From CAIVVT01 sp052145115 (lineage in GTDB: Bacteria > Acidobacteriota > Terriglobia > Bryobacterales > Bryobacteraceae), in the NCBI GenBank assembly GCA_052145115.1, contig JBKQPG010000102.1, positions 1-64,000 on the forward strand: a stretch of DNA of 64,000 nucleotides. Direction: 5' to 3'. How positions within the stretch are numbered: position 1 is the first letter of the stretch; every line of letters starts with the position of its first letter. This document shows, piece by piece, positions 27,185-36,126 of the stretch. The notes beneath the pieces are model-generated. The model searched no databases and was not told where the DNA came from. It saw only the letters and a program-made list of their open reading frames with translations. The position numbers were made by a program, and so were the translations under genes.

Positions 27185-29410
27185 ATGAGAGCCATGGTCC
27201 CTTCATTCCGCTCCACTCTCGCGCGCCTGTCGGCGGCTCTCGTTCTTCTCGCCGCTCTGCTGTCTGCCCAGAAAAAGCCCGTGACCCTCGAGAGCCTTCA
27301 GGAAGGCGGCATGCGCGGCTTCGCCGGCCAGTTCGCGCCCGGCCGCGTGTGGCGCCCCCAGGGCGGCAGCTTCGTATGGATCGAAGCCTCCAAGCTCATG
27401 GAGTGGAGCACGGACTCCACCGCCGCCAAAGAGCTTCTCTCCATCGAACCCCTCGAAAAACTGGCCGTTCCCGTCGCCCGTCCCCAGGCCTCCGCCTGGG
27501 ACAACCGCCGCGTTCAGGAAGAACGCATCCAATGGTCCGCCGACGGCAAGCGCCTGCTGCTGATCGTGCGCGGCGACCTCTTCCTGTGGGACTCGGCCAC
27601 AAATAAGACCGAGCAGCTCACCGCCACGCCCGTCGCTGAGCGCGATCCCAAGCTCTCCCCCGATGGCACCAAGGTCGCCTTCCGCCGCGGCTCCGAACTC
27701 TACGTCCTCGAGATCGCCCATAAGGACGGCGGCCTGATCGACCCCTCATTGCGCAAGGAAACCCGCCTGACGTTCGACGGCACGGACACGCGCCTCAACG
27801 CCATGCTCGACTGGGTCTATCCCGAGGAACTCGACCTCGGCACCGCCTGGTGGTGGTCGCCCGACTCCAGCCGCATCGCCTATATGCAGTTCGACGTCAG
27901 CCGCGAGCATCTCTACGGCCACGTCGATCACCTGGCCATCGAAGCCGTCTCCGAACCCCAGCGCTACCCCAAGGCCGGCACGCCCAACGCCGACGTGCGA
28001 ATCGGCGTGGTGAGCGCCGCCGGCGGGCCAACCCAGTGGCTGGACCTGGGCGAGCCGCGCCTGTTCCTTTACCCGCGCGTCACCTGGACGCCCGATTCCA
28101 AAAACGTCGTCGTCCACCGCCTCAACCGCGTGCAGAATCACCTCGAGGTCCTCTATGCCGACGCCTCCACCGGCGCCTCGCACGCCATGGTCAATGTCAG
28201 CGATCCCGCCTGGATCAACATCCAGGACGACTTCCATATCCTCTCCGACGGAGCCATCCTGATCGGCAGTGAGATCGACGGTTTCCGCCATCTCTACATG
28301 CAATCCGCCGATGGCCGGACAGCCGACCGCCTCACCTCCGGCGATTGGGAAGTCACCGCTTTGGCCTGTGTCGACGAGGCCCGCAAGCGCGTCTGGTACG
28401 AGTCCACCGAAGGCACCCCCCTCGAGCGCCATCTCTACAGCGTGGGCTTCGACGGTTCGGACAAACGGCCGCTGACGCCCGCCCCGGGCTGGCACGGCAT
28501 CTCGATGAGTCCCGCCTGCGACCTCTTCATCGACACTTACTCCAACCTCGAAAACCCGCCCGCCACCGCGCTGTACGACGGCGCTGGCAAACTGCTGCGC
28601 GTGCTCAAGCCCGCCAACCGCGAAGTCCTCGACAAATACGAGATCCTCCCCACCGAGATCCACACCTTCCAGGGCCCCGGCGGCCTGACTTTCTACGGCC
28701 GGCTCATCAAGCCGGCGCACTTCGATCCGGCACGCAAATACCCCGTCATCGTGCAGGTCTACGGCGGCCCGGGGGTCGGGCTTTCGGTCGCCAACCGCTG
28801 GCCCGGAGGCGTCTCCCTCGACCAGGTCTTCGCCCATCGCGGCTACGTCGTCTGGCAGATGGACAACCGCGGCGCCGCCGGCCGCGGCCACGCCTTCGAG
28901 ACCCCCGTCCTCCATCACCTCGGCCAGGTGGAAGTGCAGGACCAGGTGGCCGGTGTGAACTACCTGCTCTCGCTCGGCTTCGCCGATCTCCAGCGCATCG
29001 GCGTGATGGGCTGGAGCTACGGCGGCTACATGACCTTGCAGTGCCTGCTGCACGCGCCTGAGATCTTCAAGGCCGGCGCCGCCGGAGCGCCGGTCACCAA
29101 CTGGCTCAACTACGACACCATCTACACCGAGCGCTACATGGGGTTGCCCGAGGACAATCCCGACGGCTATCGCGACAGCGCGCCCGTCAACTTCGCCGCC
29201 CAGCTCAAGGGCCGCCTGCTGCTGATCCACAACATCGAAGACGACAACGTTTTATTCGGGAATTCGTTGCAGCTGCAGAATGCGCTGCAGAACGCCGGCA
29301 AGAACTACGAGTTTCTGCTCTATCCGCAAAAATCGCACGGCCTCAGTGGCAAGGCGCGCCAGCACCTCAATGCCCAGTACGTCCGCTTCTTCGACGATGC
29401 GTTGAAATAG
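27185..29410 (+). CDS. Dipeptidyl peptidase IV-type S9 peptidase, secreted
   Basis: A 741-residue serine peptidase. A signal peptide (about residues 1-28, ending LLSAQ) is followed by an eight-bladed DPPIV N-terminal propeller (WSADGKRLLLIVRGDLFLWD, EELDLGTAWWWSPDSSRIAY) and an alpha/beta-hydrolase domain. The catalytic Ser is in GWSYGGYM near residue 615, Asp in IEDDNVLF and His in KSHGLSG. It would release N-terminal dipeptides (X-Pro/Ala) in the periplasm. ATG 27185 is preceded by GGAGGG at 9 nt. It is divergent from the HEXXH protein with 92 bp between starts, suggesting a shared peptidase regulatory region. Confidence 0.93.
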   Translation: MRAMVPSFRSTLARLSAALVLLAALLSAQKKPVTLESLQEGGMRGFAGQFAPGRVWRPQGGSFVWIEASKLMEWSTDSTAAKELLSIEPLEKLAVPVARPQASAWDNRRVQEERIQWSADGKRLLLIVRGDLFLWDSATNKTEQLTATPVAERDPKLSPDGTKVAFRRGSELYVLEIAHKDGGLIDPSLRKETRLTFDGTDTRLNAMLDWVYPEELDLGTAWWWSPDSSRIAYMQFDVSREHLYGHVDHLAIEAVSEPQRYPKAGTPNADVRIGVVSAAGGPTQWLDLGEPRLFLYPRVTWTPDSKNVVVHRLNRVQNHLEVLYADASTGASHAMVNVSDPAWINIQDDFHILSDGAILIGSEIDGFRHLYMQSADGRTADRLTSGDWEVTALACVDEARKRVWYESTEGTPLERHLYSVGFDGSDKRPLTPAPGWHGISMSPACDLFIDTYSNLENPPATALYDGAGKLLRVLKPANREVLDKYEILPTEIHTFQGPGGLTFYGRLIKPAHFDPARKYPVIVQVYGGPGVGLSVANRWPGGVSLDQVFAHRGYVVWQMDNRGAAGRGHAFETPVLHHLGQVEVQDQVAGVNYLLSLGFADLQRIGVMGWSYGGYMTLQCLLHAPEIFKAGAAGAPVTNWLNYDTIYTERYMGLPEDNPDGYRDSAPVNFAAQLKGRLLLIHNIEDDNVLFGNSLQLQNALQNAGKNYEFLLYPQKSHGLSGKARQHLNAQYVRFFDDALK

Positions 29411-29428
29411 CGCCCCGCCGCGGCTGGC

Positions 29429-29923
29429 CTACTGTTTGGCCGCCGCCGCCCGGCCCGAGCTGAAGGCCAGCACGCGCGGATGCACCAGCTCGCACCAGTC
29501 CTCCACCCGCAGCCGGACCACGTCGCGATGCGTCCCGGCGTTGAAGCAGATCGCCTCCTCCGCCATCAGCAGCCCGTCGGCGTACACCGGCATGTCGTAC
29601 AGCGTCCCGTTGCCCAGCGGCGGCATCGCTCCCAGATCGCAATCCGAGAACAACTCCGCCACTTCGTGTTCTGTGGCCAGCCGCAGGTGCCCGCAGCCGA
29701 AGGCCTCGCGCAGCTCGTCCAGGTTCAACGATCGGTCGGCCGGCAGCACCGCCATCGCATAGCCCTGGTCGAAATGCACCACCACGGTTTTCGCGAAACA
29801 ACGCGGCGGCACGTGGTCCGCCAACGCGGTCTCGCGGGCCGTAAAACTGAGCGGATGCACGTCGTGCCGGTACCAGCAGCCGCGCATTTCTAGGTACGCA
29901 ACCATGCGTTCGAGCAGTGGCAT
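29429..29923 (-). CDS. YbaK/EbsC-type aminoacyl-tRNA deacylase domain protein
   Basis: A 164-residue cytoplasmic protein of the YbaK/ProX editing-domain family, which hydrolyses mischarged aminoacyl-tRNA. Family features include the conserved Lys in CFAKTVVVHFDQGYAMAVLPA and GAMPPLGNGTLYDMPVYAD, whose GxxxPxG-like loop binds the aminoacyl end. The start is the ATG at 29923 with GGGAGGG about 7 nt upstream; the frame stays open to 30499 but the extra part is a shadow of the neighbouring gene. Some members of this size are annotated as YbaK with unknown specificity. It converges with the DPPIV gene. Confidence 0.88.
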   Translation of the reverse strand: MPLLERMVAYLEMRGCWYRHDVHPLSFTARETALADHVPPRCFAKTVVVHFDQGYAMAVLPADRSLNLDELREAFGCGHLRLATEHEVAELFSDCDLGAMPPLGNGTLYDMPVYADGLLMAEEAICFNAGTHRDVVRLRVEDWCELVHPRVLAFSSGRAAAAKQ

Positions 29924-30071
29924 GCCATCCCTCCCATCGCGAGGTGAGCATAACTCCTTTGTAGCCCGAAATAAAGGGTTTTCTGCCGGCCCGGCAACCC
30001 GCTCGCCGCTCCCCGCGCCGGCCGGTTCGCCGCTCCGGCGCTTCACGCCCCCGTGCAAGAATTGAAGAACG

Positions 30072-31163
30072 ATGACCCGCCGCAACGTACTCGCGGGCGC
30101 TGTTTGCCTGGTCTGCGCGGCGGCGCCGGCGCTCACCGCCCCGCTCACGCCGCAACAGTCCGACCTCATCGCCTCGCTCGTCTCGAAGTTCCTCGCGGCC
30201 CGGCCCGCGCCCGCCGTCTCCGTCGCCGTCTGGGATGGCCAGGGCCCCATCTGGACCCATGCCTGGGGCCAGGCCAACCTCGAAAACGACGTCCCCGCGA
30301 CCCCTAAAACCCTCTTCCGCCTGGCCTCCATCTCCAAGCCCTTCACCGCCGTCGCCGTCCTGCGCCTGGTCGAGACGGGCCGGCTCAACCTCGACCTGCC
30401 GATCCACAAATACCTGCCCAAATTCCCCAAGAAGAAGTGGCCCATCACCGTCCGCCAGTTGCTCTGCCACCAGTCCGGCATCCGCCATAACCGCGCCACC
30501 GACTACGGCAACACCCGCCACTTCGCAAGTCCCACCGCCGCCCTGGAAGTCTTCGCCAAGGATCCCTTGCTCTTCGAGCCTGGCACCCGGACCTTCTACT
30601 CCACCTTCGGCTACGTCCTGTTGGGCGCCATCATCGAGGCCGTTTCGGGCCAACCCTATGCCGATTTCGTTCGCGACCAGGTCCTCGCCCCGGCCGGCAT
30701 CGAATCCATGCGCCTCGACGATGTCTTCGCCATCATCCCCCGCCGCGCCAGCGGCTACCGCCTGCGCGCCGACGGCGTATTTGAGAATTGCGCGCTGGTG
30801 GACACCAGTCACAAGACCCCGGGCGGCGGTTGGCTCGGCGCAGCCGAGGACCCCGTCCGCCTGGTCCGGGCCCTCGTGCGCGGCAAAATCCTGAAGGATG
30901 ACACGCGCACTCTGATGTGGACCCCGCAGCGCCTGAAAAGCGGCGCCCTGACCGGCTTCGGCCTGGGCTGGAACATCGCCTCCGAGCACGGCCTCCACGT
31001 CATCGAACACAGCGGCGGCCAGCAGGGCTTCAACACCCACCTCGTCTTCGCGCCCGACCGCCATCTCATCGTCGCCGTCCTGCTGAACCTCGAGGACGGC
31101 GACGCCAAGCGTCTGGCCATGGACATTCTCCTGGCCCTGGCCAATCCTCTCGCCCCGCGCTGA
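30072..31163 (+). CDS. Beta-lactamase-fold serine hydrolase (class C / esterase type)
   Basis: A 363-residue secreted protein of the beta-lactamase/transpeptidase-like superfamily. The N terminus has TRRNVLAGAVCLV and a hydrophobic stretch, fitting a Tat or Sec signal. The catalytic SxxK is SISK near residue 94, the second motif is YST in TFYSTFGYVLLG and HSGGQQG stands for KTG. This motif set is typical of esterases and D-aminopeptidases rather than true AmpC enzymes (YxN), so an esterase or peptidase role is more likely than resistance. It is 74 bp upstream of the kinase gene on the same strand. Confidence 0.88.
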   Translation: MTRRNVLAGAVCLVCAAAPALTAPLTPQQSDLIASLVSKFLAARPAPAVSVAVWDGQGPIWTHAWGQANLENDVPATPKTLFRLASISKPFTAVAVLRLVETGRLNLDLPIHKYLPKFPKKKWPITVRQLLCHQSGIRHNRATDYGNTRHFASPTAALEVFAKDPLLFEPGTRTFYSTFGYVLLGAIIEAVSGQPYADFVRDQVLAPAGIESMRLDDVFAIIPRRASGYRLRADGVFENCALVDTSHKTPGGGWLGAAEDPVRLVRALVRGKILKDDTRTLMWTPQRLKSGALTGFGLGWNIASEHGLHVIEHSGGQQGFNTHLVFAPDRHLIVAVLLNLEDGDAKRLAMDILLALANPLAPR

Positions 31164-31237
31164 TTTTTCGTCCTGCATCCATCGCCCGTTCTGCTACTCT
31201 GGTCTCATTTCCTCCTTCAAGGAAAGGCCCACCGGCC

Positions 31238-33652
31238 ATGAGCGACCTGCACCCTGGCGATGTACTTCGCGGCAAATACGAGATTCTGAGCGAAATCGGC
31301 CGTGGCGGCATGGGCGTCGTCTATCGCGCCCGGCACATTCTGCTCGATGAGTTCCAGGCGCTGAAACTGCTGCTCGACGCGCGCCCCCAGTTCATCAAGT
31401 CCTTCCTGGCTGAAGCGCAGCTCGTTCGCCGTCTCCGCCATCCCTTCATCGTCGAGGTCTTCGACGTCGACGTGGCCGAAAACGGCTTCCCCTTCGTCGT
31501 CATGGAATACGTCGAAGGGCCCAGCCTGCGCGAGCTGCTGGATCGTGGCCCCTTGCCCCCGCAGCGCGCCCTCGAAATCGCCGCCCGCGTCTGCGACGCC
31601 CTGGCTTTCGCCCACCGCCGCGGCGTCATCCACCGCGACGTCAAACCCCAGAATATCCTCGTCTCCGCCGATGCCACGCCCGGCACGGGTGGCGGCCACG
31701 TGAAGGTCATCGACTTCGGCATCGCCAAGGTGCTCGCCGAGGCCGACATGCAGGTCACCGGAATGCTCACCGCCCCCACCGGCTTCGCCCTCGGCACGCC
31801 CGAGTATTCCAGCCCCGAGCAGGCCATGGGCCTGCCCAGCCATGAGCTCGACCCCCGCTCCGACCTCTACTCCGTCGGACTGGTGCTCTATGAAATGCTC
31901 AGCGGCACCCGCCCCTTCAGCGCGCCCACGCCCATGGGAGTGCTCATCGCCCGCCTCCAGCAGCCGCCCCGGCCGATCACCGACACGCGCCCGGATCTCA
32001 ACACCGAACTCGTCCGTCTGGTCATGCGCTCCATCTCCTCCGACCGCGAGAGTCGATACCAGTCAGGTGAGGAGATGGCCGCCGCGTTGCGCTCGCTGCG
32101 CGCCACCATGATCGGCGATCAGGATTTGGACGGCCAGGCCGCCCCGCCGCCGCCCGCTCCTTCCGCGCCGCCCACCCTTCGCACGCCCGCCGCTCCGCTC
32201 CCTGCGCCCGCTCCTCCTCCGCCGCCTTCCGGCGGCAGCGGCCTTGTCCCTCCCTGGGAGTCGCGGCCCCAGCCAGCCGCCGCCCCACCGGCTGCCCAGC
32301 CTCCCTCTGCCCCCCCACTCACGCCCCCCATCGCCGGCGCTGCCCCGGGCGCTACCGTGCCACCGCCCGCCCGGTCGCGACTGTCGCCGCCCCCCGCGCC
32401 TGAATTCCTGAATACGGCCATCTACACGCCGCCCCCGCCGCCCGCCCCGCCTCCGTCCGCGCCTCCTCTGCCTGGGGCCGGGTGGACGCCACCCCCTCCG
32501 CCGCCCCGCCGCCGCGGAGTTCTCATGGTCGTATTGTTGTTACTGCTTCTTGTCGGCATCGTTGGCGCGGCGGCCTGGTTCCTCCTGCCGCGTTTTCTCG
32601 GCCCCGCCTGGCAGCAGGCCCGCTCTTTGGTCGCGCCCGCTCCCGCGCCTCCTCAACCGCAGCCCTCTCCTCCGCCCTCTCAACCCGCCGCGCAGCCGTC
32701 CCCATCCGCGCCCGTTCAGCCCCCCGCGGCCGCGCCGCCCGTTACCCCGGCCCCGCCGCCCGCGGCGCAGCCCGCTCCTCGCTTGCCCGCTGTCTCACAA
32801 CCGCTGCCGCCTGCGCCTGCTGCAATTCCAACGCCCAAGCCGGCCGCCGCCGCCCCTGGTTCCGTGCGCCTGAACGCCAGGGACGGCCTGAACTACGTCT
32901 CCATTCCCTCGGGCGAGTTCATGCTGGGCTGTTCGGGGGGCGACGCCGAGTGCCTGGATGCCGAACAGCCCGCCCACGGCGTGCGCCTCACACACGGCTT
33001 CTGGATCGGGCAGAATTCGGTCACCGTGGCGGCCTGGAAGAAGTTCCGTTCCGCCAGCGGCCAACCCGCGCTGGCCGCGAAGGACAACTTCGGTCGCCTG
33101 CTCAACGAAGGCCAGGGCGATGATTCGTTCCCCGCTACCGCCATGACCTGGGACCAGGCCCGCCAGTTTTGCGAATGGTCCGGAGGACGCCTGCCCAGCG
33201 AGGCGGAATGGGAATACGCTGCCCGTGCCGGCTCCTCCTCCGCGCGTTACGGCAGCCTCGACGAGATCGCCTGGTACGGCGACAACAGCGGCAACTCGCC
33301 CGTCGATACCACCGCCTTGTGGGCCTCCGACCGCCAGCACTATGCCCAGCGCCTGTACGCCAACGGCAACGGTCCCCACCCCGTGGGCCAGAAGAAACCC
33401 AACGCCTGGAAGCTCTACGATACTCTCGGTAACGTTTGGAACTGGGTCGCCGATTGGTATGCCGACGGTTACTACCGGCAGGGCGCGGCGGTGGATCCGC
33501 CCGGACCCTCTTCTGGAACCCTGCGCCTGCTGCGCGGCGGCTCCTGGTTCTTCAGTGCACGCAGCATCCGCGTCTCCAACCGTCTGAAATTCGCGCCCAA
33601 TTCGCGCGTCTTCGACTTCGGCTGCCGTTGCGCGCGCGACCAGGCGCCGTAA
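31238..33652 (+). CDS. Ser/Thr protein kinase fused to a formylglycine-generating-enzyme-like domain
   Basis: An 804-residue membrane protein. Residues 12-270 are a Hanks-type kinase with GRGGMG at 21-26, Lys43, HRD at 132-134 and DFG at 159-161, all intact. Two Pro-rich linkers (about 300-424 and 468-545) flank a single TM near 427-452. The extracytoplasmic C terminus (about 549-800) is a FGE-sulfatase/SUMF1 domain: YVSIPSGEFMLG, WDQARQFCEWSGGRLPSEAEWEYAARAG, DTLGNVWNW and LRLLRGGSW. Whether it oxidises a Cys or only binds a ligand is not clear. The start at 31238 has AAGGAAAGG upstream; the frame runs open from 30917 inside the preceding gene. It may sense a periplasmic signal and phosphorylate cytoplasmic targets. 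Confidence 0.92.
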   Translation: MSDLHPGDVLRGKYEILSEIGRGGMGVVYRARHILLDEFQALKLLLDARPQFIKSFLAEAQLVRRLRHPFIVEVFDVDVAENGFPFVVMEYVEGPSLRELLDRGPLPPQRALEIAARVCDALAFAHRRGVIHRDVKPQNILVSADATPGTGGGHVKVIDFGIAKVLAEADMQVTGMLTAPTGFALGTPEYSSPEQAMGLPSHELDPRSDLYSVGLVLYEMLSGTRPFSAPTPMGVLIARLQQPPRPITDTRPDLNTELVRLVMRSISSDRESRYQSGEEMAAALRSLRATMIGDQDLDGQAAPPPPAPSAPPTLRTPAAPLPAPAPPPPPSGGSGLVPPWESRPQPAAAPPAAQPPSAPPLTPPIAGAAPGATVPPPARSRLSPPPAPEFLNTAIYTPPPPPAPPPSAPPLPGAGWTPPPPPPRRRGVLMVVLLLLLLVGIVGAAAWFLLPRFLGPAWQQARSLVAPAPAPPQPQPSPPPSQPAAQPSPSAPVQPPAAAPPVTPAPPPAAQPAPRLPAVSQPLPPAPAAIPTPKPAAAAPGSVRLNARDGLNYVSIPSGEFMLGCSGGDAECLDAEQPAHGVRLTHGFWIGQNSVTVAAWKKFRSASGQPALAAKDNFGRLLNEGQGDDSFPATAMTWDQARQFCEWSGGRLPSEAEWEYAARAGSSSARYGSLDEIAWYGDNSGNSPVDTTALWASDRQHYAQRLYANGNGPHPVGQKKPNAWKLYDTLGNVWNWVADWYADGYYRQGAAVDPPGPSSGTLRLLRGGSWFFSARSIRVSNRLKFAPNSRVFDFGCRCARDQAP

Positions 33653-33664
33653 CTGAGTCTCTGC

Positions 33665-35092
33665 TCAGAAGCTCAACACCAGGTGCCAGATATACAAGTA
33701 CGCCAGCCCCTCGATGTTTTCCCACACCTGCTGCGTCAGCCCCGCGTCACCCTGCATCGGTGGCAATTCGCGCAACTTTTCCGCCCACGGGTAGCACACG
33801 CCCGGCCGCGGCTGCGCAGCGCTGATCCAGCCCGGCAGTCCCGTCACCGCCGGGCGTTCATCCAGCTCTGCTGGCGTCGGCGCGGACGGTGAACGATAGG
33901 CCCCGTACTCGCGTGTCGCCTCGGTCATCGCCCGCAGGTTTTCGAGCCTGGCATCGTTCTGCATGATCGCGCTGGCGTCCATAATGTAGCCGCCCTCGGC
34001 GCCAATGCCCTCGATCAGTTTGCGGCACTGCGCCCGCACCTCTTCCGGTTTGGAAAACGCCAGCATGACATTCGGCATGCCGCCGCTGAGGCAGAACTTC
34101 TTGCCCAGCACTTCGTGCGTGCGCTGCGGGTCGCCGCGATCGAGGTGGTAGACGATGCTGTGGTCGGGCAGTTGGGCGAAGCTTTCCAGGTGCGCGTTCC
34201 ACTTGCCTTCGGCGTAGAACAGCGTCTGGTTGCCCTGCGCCCACAGCGCCTCGACGATCGGCTTCAGCGTCGGCCAATAAATCCGCTCGAAATGCTCTTT
34301 GGAAATAAACGGCGTGCACCCGCGGTGCATCCAGATTGGAATCGGAACCTGCCGCGACGGATCGGCACCACTCAGCGCCAGGTAGCCCAGGTGCGGCATC
34401 AGCGCGCGGCAGGCCTGCTCCACCTTCTCGGGGATCTCCATCAGGTCGAAGGCCAGGCCCAGGTACCCGCGCAGCTTGTCGGCCAGGATGTCCAACGGCG
34501 CCTTTAACATGCCGCAGATCGCCGAGACCGTGCCGCACTCCCGCCGCATCCTGTCCACCTGCGGGCCGAAAGCGGTGAAGTACTCCATCATCGCCATGGC
34601 GCTCTTCACGAAAGCCAGATTGTTGCGCAAGGTCGCCGCCTGGCCGCGCGCGCAGAACTCGGTCGAAACCCGCGGCAGCCACGTCTCGTACAGGAACCGC
34701 ACCGGGTCGGCGATCAGCTCGTCGTACTCCTCGCGCTTCATGAACGCGGTCTGCTCGGCCGGCTCGCGGTACTGGAAACAGACGTCGGCCTCTACGTCGA
34801 TGCCCGGCACGCCGTAGTAGGTCAGGCCCGCCGCCTGCGTCAGGCCGGTCCAGACGTACACCATGTTCGGCACGGTCGCGTCCCAGTCGTAATCGTGGCA
34901 GCAACGGATGATCGCCTCGAACGCCTTGCGGTAGTCGTGTGTCACCTCCTGGCAGGTGAAGCCGGCGTGGCGCGCCGTGATCTCGGCGGCGAACGGCCGC
35001 AGGGGCACCCGGTCGGGCACGCCCTTGTGCATGGCGCAAACGTAGCGCGCCATGCGCTCGGCGTACAGTTCTTCGGTGGATGTCTGGAGCAT
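33665..35092 (-). CDS. Uroporphyrinogen decarboxylase-like (URO-D superfamily) protein
   Basis: A 475-residue cytoplasmic protein of the URO-D/methyltransferase superfamily. Recognisable parts are RVPLRPFAAE near residue 35, the ADVCFQYREPAEQTAFMKREEYDELIADP region and late TIM-barrel blocks such as FISKEHFERIYWPTLKPIV and GKKFCLSGGMPNVMLAFSKPEEV. It is longer than HemE (about 350) and lacks the canonical HemE N-terminal signature, so it is more likely a corrinoid- or unknown-substrate methyltransferase relative than a haem enzyme. GGGAGG lies 7 nt before the ATG at 35092. It converges with the kinase gene, with a 12 bp gap. Confidence 0.8.
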   Translation of the reverse strand: MLQTSTEELYAERMARYVCAMHKGVPDRVPLRPFAAEITARHAGFTCQEVTHDYRKAFEAIIRCCHDYDWDATVPNMVYVWTGLTQAAGLTYYGVPGIDVEADVCFQYREPAEQTAFMKREEYDELIADPVRFLYETWLPRVSTEFCARGQAATLRNNLAFVKSAMAMMEYFTAFGPQVDRMRRECGTVSAICGMLKAPLDILADKLRGYLGLAFDLMEIPEKVEQACRALMPHLGYLALSGADPSRQVPIPIWMHRGCTPFISKEHFERIYWPTLKPIVEALWAQGNQTLFYAEGKWNAHLESFAQLPDHSIVYHLDRGDPQRTHEVLGKKFCLSGGMPNVMLAFSKPEEVRAQCRKLIEGIGAEGGYIMDASAIMQNDARLENLRAMTEATREYGAYRSPSAPTPAELDERPAVTGLPGWISAAQPRPGVCYPWAEKLRELPPMQGDAGLTQQVWENIEGLAYLYIWHLVLSF

Positions 35093-35173
35093 GGGGCGCC
35101 TCCCATTGGCCGGCGTCGCGCTCATCGTCGCAGCGCGCAAGCTGCACTGATTCTACAACTGATCTGCACGGCG

Positions 35174-35680
35174 CTAGGGACTTCGCGCCGTCACTCGCTC
35201 CAGACTCACGAAACGCACCTGCAGCGGCTTGGAGCGCCGTTTGTCGGCACGCCATGCGCCCAGCCACATCCACGCGCCATCGCTCGCCCCTGTGCCGTTC
35301 AGGCGGCCGTTGGCCGAGCTGAGCGCAAGTTGCAGCCCGCGCCGCATCACGCCGTCGCCGAGCAGCTCGCCGTCGAGGTTGACCGAGAGCAGAAACTGCG
35401 GCTTTTTGGGCGAGCGTTTCATGGGCTCCTGATAAATACCACCCGCAATTTCGGCGTGCCCGACCAGGCCGATGATGGAGCCGTCGGGCAAGATCCCGAT
35501 GTCCAGGGGCAGGATCTGGACCGAGGTCCAGTCGCTCACGATGCGCCCCTGCCCGCGCCAGCGGCCGACTAATTCGGGAGGCGGCAGGGCCGAGACTGCT
35601 TTCTCCGCGGCCGACGCCCCACCGGCCAGCATCAACGCCCAGATCCACGCGCCTGCGGAAAGCCTCCAATGTCGCTTCAT
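35174..35680 (-). CDS. Small secreted protein of unknown function
   Basis: A 168-residue protein with a signal peptide (residues 1-25, WIWALMLAGGASAAE). The mature region is beta-rich (LVGRWRGQGRIVSDWTSVQILPLDIGILPDGSIIGLVGHA) and lipocalin-like in feel, but I recognise no family. Basic patches (KRSPKKPQ, RADKRRSK) occur in loops. The ATG at 35680 has GGGAAC about 8 nt upstream. It is 81 bp upstream of the URO-D-like gene on the same strand, so they may be co-transcribed. Confidence 0.65.
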   Translation of the reverse strand: MKRHWRLSAGAWIWALMLAGGASAAEKAVSALPPPELVGRWRGQGRIVSDWTSVQILPLDIGILPDGSIIGLVGHAEIAGGIYQEPMKRSPKKPQFLLSVNLDGELLGDGVMRRGLQLALSSANGRLNGTGASDGAWMWLGAWRADKRRSKPLQVRFVSLERVTARSP

Positions 35681-36126
35681 GTCTGTTCCCAAAGACTCTT
35701 AAAGACCTGCTTTGCGCGCCGCCCTGCAAGGCAGCGTCGCCCATTAGATCGGCCGGTTGCCGGCGGATGAATAGGGGCGGGGAAGAAGTTCCCGTGCGAC
35801 TCGGCGTGGCATTGGCGGGAAACCGGCTAGTACTGGAGCGGTACTTTCCGGGCACTCAGACCTATCCCGAGGAGGAGTTTCTGTGGATTCGCGGGCATAG
35901 GCGGGTTAAAATACGAATAGAAATATAACGCATAGGCTGCCGTCGAAGCAGATCGAGCTTCGTAGAGTGGCCGGCGAAACGCCCGAAGAAGGCTGGTGAG
36001 CGGTGGAAATCGCACCGCGCACCGGCAAGGCATCATTTCCATACTCTCCCACTGTGATCCGTTCCGGGGATCCGTGTATTCGCCCGGACCGGCTCACTGA
36101 AGACTCATGTCTCAGGAGGGTCCCCA
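35681..36126 (+). promoter_or_regulatory. Intergenic region with possible structured leader of the PEP-CTERM gene
   Basis: No gene is seen. TAAAAT at 35907-35912 is a candidate -10. Downstream are two clean hairpins, CGAAGC(35944-35949)/GCTTCG(35957-35962) and GCGGTG(36000-36005)/CACCGC(36013-36018), and a possible closing stem GAGTGG(35965-35970)/CCATACTC(36039-36046). The layout suggests a folded 5' leader ending about 80 nt before the PEP-CTERM start. I could not match it to a riboswitch consensus (c-di-GMP-I, SAM and cobalamin were considered). Confidence 0.35.

Noticed and set aside
30072..31163. A true class C beta-lactamase resistance gene
   Set aside because: The second motif is YST and the third HSG, which fits esterase or peptidase relatives rather than AmpC.
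29367..31178. A 603-residue open frame on the minus strand
   Set aside because: It is antisense to the well-supported beta-lactamase-fold gene and parts of its neighbours. It has no family match and arises from high GC at third positions.
33665..35092. HemE uroporphyrinogen decarboxylase
   Set aside because: The protein is about 120 residues too long and lacks the HemE N-terminal signature; only superfamily similarity is supported.
33858..35855. A 665-residue open frame on the minus strand
   Set aside because: It is an overlapping frame of the URO-D-like gene, with Arg/Ala/Gly-rich composition and no domain.
35944..36046. c-di-GMP-I (GEMM), SAM-I or cobalamin riboswitch upstream of the PEP-CTERM gene
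   Set aside because: None of the conserved cores of these classes is visible. It is kept only as an unassigned structured leader.
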